Assembly: GCA_002436115.1 (NCBI GenBank) | Contig: DIXV01000082.1 | Span: 3,342-15,158, forward strand | Source: Streptococcus sp. UBA6071 | GTDB taxonomy: Bacteria; Bacillota; Bacilli; Lactobacillales; Streptococcaceae | DNA length: 11,817 nt | Direction: 5' to 3' | Part shown: positions 7,348-11,817 of the stretch, in pieces | How positions within the stretch are numbered: position 1 is the stretch's first letter | How the letters are laid out: every line of letters starts with the position of its first letter | Made by a program: the position numbers and the translations under genes | Notes under the pieces: generated by a model | Database searches by the model: none | Seen by the model: only the letters and a program-made list of their open reading frames with translations | Told to the model about the DNA's origin: nothing

Positions 7348-8562
7348 ATGAAACTATTTAATAAGTCGTCCAAACTGGATCATGTCGCTTACGACATTAG
7401 GGGTCCTGTCTTAGAAGAAGCCAATCGTATGATGGCTGATGGTGAAAAAATTCTGCGCTTGAATACGGGGAATCCAGCAGAGTTTGGTTTTTCGGCTCCT
7501 GATGAGGTTATCAGAGACCTGATTGCCAATGCTCGAAATTCCGAAGGCTATTCAGATTCCAAAGGGATTTTCCCTGCCCGTAAAGCGATTATGCAGTACT
7601 ATCAACTACAAGGGATCCAGTATATTGATGTTGAAGATTTCTATATTGGAAATGGTGTTAGTGAACTGATTTCGATGTCGATGCAGGCGCTCCTAGACAA
7701 TGGTGATGAAGTGCTTGTCCCTATGCCGGACTATCCTCTTTGGACTGCATCTGTTAGTTTAGCAGGTGGGCGTGCGGTTCATTACGTCTGTGATGACCAG
7801 GCCAACTGGTACCCTGATTTAGAAGATATTCGTGCTAAAATTTCGCCGAATACGAAAGCGATTGTTCTTATTAATCCTAACAATCCCACAGGGGCAGTTT
7901 ACCCTCTTGAGATCTTGACAGAGATTGTAGAAATTGCCCGCCAGCACAATCTCATCATCTTTTCTGACGAGGTTTATGATCGCCTCCTCTTTGATGGGAA
8001 ACGTCATATCCCGATTGCGACCTTATCAGAGGATGTGTTGACGGTAACCATGTCAGGTTTATCTAAATCTCATCGTGTTGCTGGTTTTCGAGTGGGTTGG
8101 ATGATGCTTTCTGGAGATAAGTCAGGAGCTCAAGGTTATATTGAAGGCCTCAATATGCTATCTAATATGCGACTTTGTTCCAATGTCTTAGCCCAGCAAG
8201 TTGTTCAAACCTCCTTGGGAGGAAGCCAGTCGGCAGATAAGTTGATCTTGCCAGGTGGTCGCCTCTACGAGCAACGCAATTTCATTTACCAAGCCATTAA
8301 TGATATTCCTGGGTTATCGGCTGTTAAACCACAGGCAGGCATGTATATCTTCCCTAAGATTGATCGTCAGATGTATGATATACCCGATGACGAACGTTTT
8401 GTCCTTAATTTTCTCAAGGAGGAAAAAATCCTCTTGACTCATGGTAGGGGCTTTAACATGACAACACCAGATTATTTCCGAATTGTCTTTTTACCACGAG
8501 TGGATGAACTGACAGACTTGCAGGAAAAAATGACACGGCACTTAAGGCAGTATAAACGATAA
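7348..8562 (+). CDS. alaA: Alanine-forming PLP aminotransferase (AlaA type)
   Basis: This 404-residue cytosolic class I aminotransferase probably moves an amino group between glutamate and pyruvate to make alanine. Its order of motifs follows E. coli AlaA closely: SSKLDHVAYDIRGPVLEEA at the start, LNTGNP (38-43), YSDSKGIFPARKAIM (68-82), IGNGVSELI (100-108), PDYPLWTASVSL (127-138), NPNNPTG (176-182), D207/Y210 contacting the cofactor, PLP lysine K240 in SGLSKSHRVAGFR, and R378 for the substrate carboxylate. The start at 7348 is preferred to a TTG at 7300 because it has GGAGG seven bases upstream and begins the conserved region; 7300 lies inside the promoter. It is the sole gene between its promoter and codY. 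Substrate is inferred from family resemblance. Confidence 0.9.
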   Translation: MKLFNKSSKLDHVAYDIRGPVLEEANRMMADGEKILRLNTGNPAEFGFSAPDEVIRDLIANARNSEGYSDSKGIFPARKAIMQYYQLQGIQYIDVEDFYIGNGVSELISMSMQALLDNGDEVLVPMPDYPLWTASVSLAGGRAVHYVCDDQANWYPDLEDIRAKISPNTKAIVLINPNNPTGAVYPLEILTEIVEIARQHNLIIFSDEVYDRLLFDGKRHIPIATLSEDVLTVTMSGLSKSHRVAGFRVGWMMLSGDKSGAQGYIEGLNMLSNMRLCSNVLAQQVVQTSLGGSQSADKLILPGGRLYEQRNFIYQAINDIPGLSAVKPQAGMYIFPKIDRQMYDIPDDERFVLNFLKEEKILLTHGRGFNMTTPDYFRIVFLPRVDELTDLQEKMTRHLRQYKR

Positions 8563-8570
8563 GGCAGATT

Positions 8571-8596
8571 CTTATCCTGAGGATAAAAGTGTTTTT
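8571..8596 (+). terminator. Weak hairpin after the aminotransferase
   Basis: TTATCC (8572-8577) pairs with GGATAA (8581-8586) around a 3-base loop, followed by AAGTGTTTTTG. The stem is short and the T run starts several bases away, so it may be only a partial terminator, letting some transcription continue into codY. Confidence 0.35.
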
Positions 8597-8664
8597 GTTG
8601 CGTCTTTGATAAAAGAGAATAGGGGCTAGGAAAATCTTTTAATGGAATGGCGAAAACAATCAGA

Positions 8665-8679
8665 AATTTTCTGATAATT
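8665..8679 (+). promoter_or_regulatory. CodY box upstream of codY (autoregulation)
   Basis: AATTTTCTGATAATT matches the CodY consensus AATTTTCWGAAAATT at 14 of 15 positions. It ends one base before the -35 hexamer of the codY promoter, where bound CodY would contact or block RNA polymerase. Direct self-control by CodY is therefore very likely. Confidence 0.85.
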
Positions 8680-8680
8680 C

Positions 8681-8709
8681 TTGCGACTTAGGGTTTACTT
8701 TGATATAAT
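8681..8709 (+). promoter_or_regulatory. codY promoter (sigma-A, extended -10)
   Basis: -35 TTGCGA (8681-8686), 17-base spacer and perfect -10 TATAAT (8704-8709), preceded by TGA, which gives an extended -10. The predicted start near 8716 leaves a leader of about 23 bases before the codY ATG. Confidence 0.82.
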
Positions 8710-8738
8710 GAGCTTAGCAAAAAGCAAGGTGGAAATTT

Positions 8739-9527
8739 ATGACCAGTCTATTAGAAAAAACTAGGAAAATCACATCACTCTTAAAACATTCTGAGGAGCA
8801 CCTTCAAAAAGGATTGCCATACAATCCGATTGCCCAACAGTTAGCAGATATTATTGATTGCAACTCCTGTATTATTAGTGGTACAGGAGAGATTTTGGGC
8901 TACTTCATGAAATACAAGACCAATAATGATCGTGTGGGAGAGTTTTTCGCTAGTAAGCAGTTCCCAGAGGAATATGTGAAATCTGCGGCTTTAATTTACG
9001 ATACCAAGTCAAATCTTCCGGTGAGTAGTGATTTGACGATATTCCCAGTAGAGTCAAAAGATATTTACCCTAATGGGTTAACAACGATTGTGCCTATCCA
9101 TGTCTCAGGTATTCGATTTGGATCCTTAGTAATTTGGCGCAACGACCAACAATTTCATGATGAAGATTTGATTTTAATTGAAATTGCCTCAACGGTTGTC
9201 GGAATCCAGTTGCTTAATTTTCAACGTGAGAAGGATGAAGAGAGTATTCGTAAGCGTGCAGCTGTCAATATGGCGGTTAATACCTTATCTTATTCGGAAA
9301 TGAAAGCTGTATCAGCCATTTTACATGAACTTGACGGCAAAGAAGGGCAAGTGACGGCTTCTATTGTGGCTGATCGTATTGGGATAACACGGTCAGTTAT
9401 TGTCAACGCTCTACGCAAGTTAGAGTCTGCTGGTATTATTGAAAGTCGTTCTTTAGGCATGAAAGGGACTTATTTAAAAGTTCTTATTCCAGATATTTTT
9501 GCAGAAATTGAAAAGAGAGATTATTAG
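8739..9527 (+). CDS. codY: CodY, GTP/branched-chain amino acid-sensing global regulator
   Basis: CodY (262 residues, full length) controls amino-acid metabolism, transport and often virulence in Firmicutes. The N-terminal GAF domain (~1-155) binds isoleucine and related amino acids: R65, F75, T100, F102 and V104 line up with the B. subtilis ligand residues R61, F71, T96, F98 and V100. A linker helix leads to the C-terminal winged helix-turn-helix, with the near-invariant [20 protein letters not shown] (211-230) and the terminal [12 protein letters not shown]. In streptococci CodY responds to branched-chain amino acids and appears largely GTP-insensitive (family knowledge). The ATG has AAGGTGG upstream. 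A CodY box precedes its promoter, and pncA starts one base after its stop. Confidence 0.98.
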   Translation: MTSLLEKTRKITSLLKHSEEHLQKGLPYNPIAQQLADIIDCNSCIISGTGEILGYFMKYKTNNDRVGEFFASKQFPEEYVKSAALIYDTKSNLPVSSDLTIFPVESKDIYPNGLTTIVPIHVSGIRFGSLVIWRNDQQFHDEDLILIEIASTVVGIQLLNFQREKDEESIRKRAAVNMAVNTLSYSEMKAVSAILHELDGKEGQVTASIVADRIGITRSVIVNALRKLESAGIIESRSLGMKGTYLKVLIPDIFAEIEKRDY

Positions 9528-9528
9528 C

Positions 9529-10080
9529 ATGGGAAAAGCACTGATTTCTATTGATTATACCTGTGATTTTGTCGCAACAGATGGAAAGTTAACAGCGGGT
9601 TTAGCTGCTCAAGCTATCTCTGAGCAAATTGCTCAGGTTACTCAGGAAGCTTACGCACAGGGGGATTACGTCTTTTTTACCATTGATCTTCATGATGAGA
9701 CCGATACATTTCATCCTGAGAGCAAGCTATTTCCTCCTCACAATCTAAAGGGGAGCAAGGGGCGTAGTCTCTTTGGCCCATTAGCTGATTTTTATGAAAG
9801 CAAGAGATTGGATAATCGGGTTCTTTGGATAGATAAGCGGCATTACTCTGCTTTTTCGGGGACGGATTTAGATATTCGTCTTAGAGAGCGTCGCATTGAT
9901 ACCGTCGTTTTGACAGGTGTCTTATCAGACATTTGTGTTCTTCACACTGCTATTGATGCTTATAATTTAGGTTATCAGATTGAGGTCGTGAGCACTGCAA
10001 TTGCCTCTATTACAGAAGAAGCTCACCACTTTGCTATTAATCATATGAAAAATGTCCTAGGGGCTACAATTATTGATTAA
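9529..10080 (+). CDS. pncA: Nicotinamidase PncA (isochorismatase family)
   Basis: PncA hydrolyses nicotinamide to nicotinate and ammonia in NAD salvage; the protein is cytosolic and 183 residues. The catalytic triad is D9, K103 and C136 (in VLSDICVLHTAIDA), and the metal ligands are D53, H55, E64 and H71. These numbers match those I recall for the pneumococcal enzyme, which makes nicotinamidase more likely than another isochorismatase-fold hydrolase. The cis-peptide-type segment before C136 (TGVLSDIC) is typical. The ATG at 9529 is chosen because it begins the conserved MGKALISIDYTCDF; it lies one base after the codY stop. Its ribosome site is poor (AAGAGAG, about 11 bases upstream), so translation probably depends on ribosomes finishing codY. 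A terminator follows at 10094-10119. Confidence 0.92.
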   Translation: MGKALISIDYTCDFVATDGKLTAGLAAQAISEQIAQVTQEAYAQGDYVFFTIDLHDETDTFHPESKLFPPHNLKGSKGRSLFGPLADFYESKRLDNRVLWIDKRHYSAFSGTDLDIRLRERRIDTVVLTGVLSDICVLHTAIDAYNLGYQIEVVSTAIASITEEAHHFAINHMKNVLGATIID

Positions 10081-10093
10081 TGGGATGGCTAGT

Positions 10094-10119
10094 AAACGGC
10101 GTTTGAGCGTCGTTTTTTT
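10094..10119 (+). terminator. Intrinsic terminator after pncA
   Basis: AAACGGCG pairs with CGTCGTTT (8 bp, one G-U) around a 6-base loop at 10094-10115, and the T run extends through 10119. It begins 14 bases after the pncA stop and closes the codY-pncA transcript. Confidence 0.85.
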
Positions 10120-10150
10120 GTTATCCTGACACGCAGAAGAAATCAAATTA

Positions 10151-10159
10151 TGATATAAT
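10151..10159 (+). promoter_or_regulatory. gatCA(B) promoter, extended -10 type
   Basis: TGATATAAT gives a perfect -10 (10154-10159) with an extended TGN element, the same nine bases as at codY. No good -35 is seen at 16-18 bases spacing; CTGACA at 10126-10131 is 22 bases away and too far. The leader would be about 25 bases. Confidence 0.65.
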
Positions 10160-10190
10160 ACTAAAGACTATGTAAATGAGGGGAAGAGAG

Positions 10191-10493
10191 ATGAAAATTT
10201 CTGAAGAAGAAGTGCGTCATGTGGCACATTTGTCAAAGTTGTCTTTTTCACATGAAGAGACAACAGCATTTGCCACAACTTTGACGAAAATTGTTGATAT
10301 GGTGGAGCTGTTAAATGAAGTTGATACAACAGGTGTCCCCATTACGACAACGATGGCGGAAGCTAAGAGTGTTATGCGTGAGGATATAGCGTCTGAAGGT
10401 TTTTGTCGGACAGAGCTCTTTAAAAACGTTCCTGAACACGCCGATAATTATATTAAGGTACCTGCTATTTTTGATGATGGAGGATCAATTTGA
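10191..10493 (+). CDS. gatC: GatC, subunit C of Asp/Glu-tRNA amidotransferase
   Basis: GatC (100 residues, usual length) is the small subunit that wraps around and links GatA and GatB in the GatCAB complex, which turns Glu-tRNA(Gln) into Gln-tRNA(Gln) and, in some species, Asp-tRNA(Asn) into Asn-tRNA(Asn). The helical N-terminal hallmark [16 protein letters not shown] and the C-terminal part (VMREDI, then [19 protein letters not shown]) are clear. The ATG at 10191 is chosen over an in-frame ATG at 10176 because it matches the family start (MKISEEEV) and has AGGGGA about six bases upstream. The stop overlaps gatA by one base (TGATG). Confidence 0.97.
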   Translation: MKISEEEVRHVAHLSKLSFSHEETTAFATTLTKIVDMVELLNEVDTTGVPITTTMAEAKSVMREDIASEGFCRTELFKNVPEHADNYIKVPAIFDDGGSI

Positions 10494-11817
10494 TGACTTT
10501 GCACACAAAAAATCTTGAACAACTCCATGCCTTATTAGTTAAGAAAGAGATTTCGGCAGTTGAACTCACTGAAGCGACCTTTGAAGCTATCAAGAGTCGT
10601 GAGGAAGCTGTTGGTTCCTTTATTACGCTTTCGGAAAAAACTGCCTTGGATCAAGCAGCAACTTTGGATAAAAAAGGGATTGACCCAGATAATATCATGA
10701 GTGGTATCCCAATTGCTGTTAAGGATAATATTTCTACCAAAGGCCTGCTGACGACAGCAGCGTCGCAAATGCTTGCTAATTATCAGCCAATCTTCAATGC
10801 CACGGTAGTAGACAAACTCTATGCAAACGACATGATTGTTATTGGTAAGACCAATATGGATGAATTTGCTATGGGTGGCTCTACTGAAACTTCTTATTTT
10901 AAAAAGAGTAAAAATGCTTGGGATCAGACCAAGGTACCCGGAGGTTCATCTGGTGGCTCAGCAACAGCGGTGGCTTCTGGACAAGTACCATTCTCTTTGG
11001 GATCTGATACAGGAGGCTCTATCCGACAACCTGCAGCCTTCAATAGCATTGTTGGTATGAAACCCAGTTATGGTCGTGTCTCTCGATTTGGCCTAATCGC
11101 CTTTGGTTCTTCACTAGATCAAATTGGACCTTTTTCTAGAACAGTAAAAGAAAATGCTCAGCTGTTGAGGGTTATTTCTGGTCATGATGCCAAAGATTCA
11201 ACTTCTGCCCAAGTGCGAGAGACTGACTTTACCCAGCTTATTGGTCGAGAGATCAAAGGGATGAAAATTGCCCTGCCTAAAGAGTATTTAGGAGAGGGGA
11301 TTGATGAGAAAATCAAAGAAAAGATTCTTGATGCTGCTCGTCATTTTGAGAAGCTAGGGGCAGTAGTTGAGGAGGTCAGTCTTCCTCATAGTAAATATGG
11401 CGTAGCTGTCTACTACATTATTGCCTCATCAGAAGCATCATCGAACCTTCAGCGTTTTGATGGCATCCGCTATGGTTACCGGACAGAAAACGCCCAAAAT
11501 CTTGATGAGATCTATGTGAAGACACGTAGTGAAGGTTTTGGAGATGAGGTTAAACGACGCATTATGCTAGGAACATTTAGCTTATCATCGGGTTACTATG
11601 ATGCCTACTTCAAAAAGGCTGGTCAAGTGCGGACGCTTATTATCCAAGATTTCGATAAGGTTTTTGCCGATTATGATCTCATTTTAGGGCCGACAGCACC
11701 AACGGTTGCTTTTGGTTTGGACACATTAAATCATGATCCTGTAGCAATGTATTTGGCAGATCTTTTGACGATTCCAGTCAACCTAGCTGGCTTACCAGGG
11801 ATTTCTATTCCAGCTGG
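10493..11817 (+). CDS. gatA: GatA, glutaminase/amidase subunit of tRNA amidotransferase (3' truncated by window)
   Basis: GatA frees ammonia from glutamine and passes it to GatB for transamidation of mischarged tRNA. The frame stays open for 441 codons and runs off the window; streptococcal GatA is about 488 residues, so roughly the last tenth is missing. The amidase signature is intact: K77 (in PIAVKDNI), cis-Ser S152 (in [13 protein letters not shown]) and nucleophile S176 (in [13 protein letters not shown]), the Ser-cisSer-Lys triad. The region [14 protein letters not shown] (121-134) is also family-typical. The start is fixed by the one-base overlap with gatC and by the GGAGG at 10479-10483. 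gatB is expected downstream. Confidence 0.97.
   Translation, partial: MTLHTKNLEQLHALLVKKEISAVELTEATFEAIKSREEAVGSFITLSEKTALDQAATLDKKGIDPDNIMSGIPIAVKDNISTKGLLTTAASQMLANYQPIFNATVVDKLYANDMIVIGKTNMDEFAMGGSTETSYFKKSKNAWDQTKVPGGSSGGSATAVASGQVPFSLGSDTGGSIRQPAAFNSIVGMKPSYGRVSRFGLIAFGSSLDQIGPFSRTVKENAQLLRVISGHDAKDSTSAQVRETDFTQLIGREIKGMKIALPKEYLGEGIDEKIKEKILDAARHFEKLGAVVEEVSLPHSKYGVAVYYIIASSEASSNLQRFDGIRYGYRTENAQNLDEIYVKTRSEGFGDEVKRRIMLGTFSLSSGYYDAYFKKAGQVRTLIIQDFDKVFADYDLILGPTAPTVAFGLDTLNHDPVAMYLADLLTIPVNLAGLPGISIPA

Noticed and set aside
10195..10209. Possible CodY box at the start of gatC (AAATTTCTGAAGAAG)
   Set aside because: Only about 11 of 15 positions match and the bases encode the conserved GatC N-terminus, so chance is the better explanation.
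10836..11060. Open frame of 74 codons inside gatA
   Set aside because: Shadow frame of gatA; the GatA frame here contains the catalytic serines and is clearly the coding one.

Overview
The window looks like chromosomal DNA from a low-GC Gram-positive coccus, most likely Streptococcus. Evidence: the protein sequences (CodY with a streptococcal-type helix-turn-helix, PncA with the same key residue numbers I recall for the pneumococcal enzyme, GatC/GatA), the linkage aminotransferase - codY - pncA - gatCA, AT-rich sigma-A type promoters and strong AGGAGG-like ribosome sites. Species cannot be fixed from the sequence alone. I found no phage, IS, CRISPR, tRNA or rRNA.

Region 1 (1-4165, + strand) is the 3' part of a phosphate operon: the end of pstA, then pstB, phoU, and a PhoP/PhoR-type two-component system (pnpR/pnpS). 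Every junction overlaps by 1-8 bases, so these genes are very probably co-transcribed and translationally coupled. They form a loop: the Pst transporter imports phosphate, PhoU connects transporter state to the sensor, and the response regulator presumably controls the operon promoter, which lies upstream of the window. A perfect 17-bp hairpin (4275-4317) separates this operon from the convergent genes that follow.

Region 2 (4355-7203, - strand) holds a TelA-family protein, a membrane-anchored coiled-coil protein resembling the XpaC family, and a universal stress protein. The XpaC-like gene and telA form a two-gene operon with a good promoter at 6619-6647. The usp gene has its own promoter (7234-7262) and terminator (6674-6712).

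Region 3 (7204-11817, + strand) holds an AlaA-type alanine aminotransferase, divergent from usp; then codY with a near-perfect CodY box directly upstream of its own promoter; pncA (nicotinamidase) one base after codY; a terminator; and gatC-gatA, with gatA running off the end. The aminotransferase, CodY and PncA link pyruvate/amino-acid pools, branched-chain amino-acid/GTP sensing and NAD salvage. GatCAB makes Gln-tRNA(Gln) (and Asn-tRNA(Asn) where needed) by transamidation.

The most interesting signals are the autoregulatory CodY box, a perfect 10-bp inverted repeat spanning the -35 and -10 boxes of the aminotransferase promoter, the placement of the two-component genes at the 3' end of the pst operon together with a PhoU whose first metal motif is degenerate, and the poorly understood XpaC-like/TelA pair. 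I did not find a clear, wholly new system.
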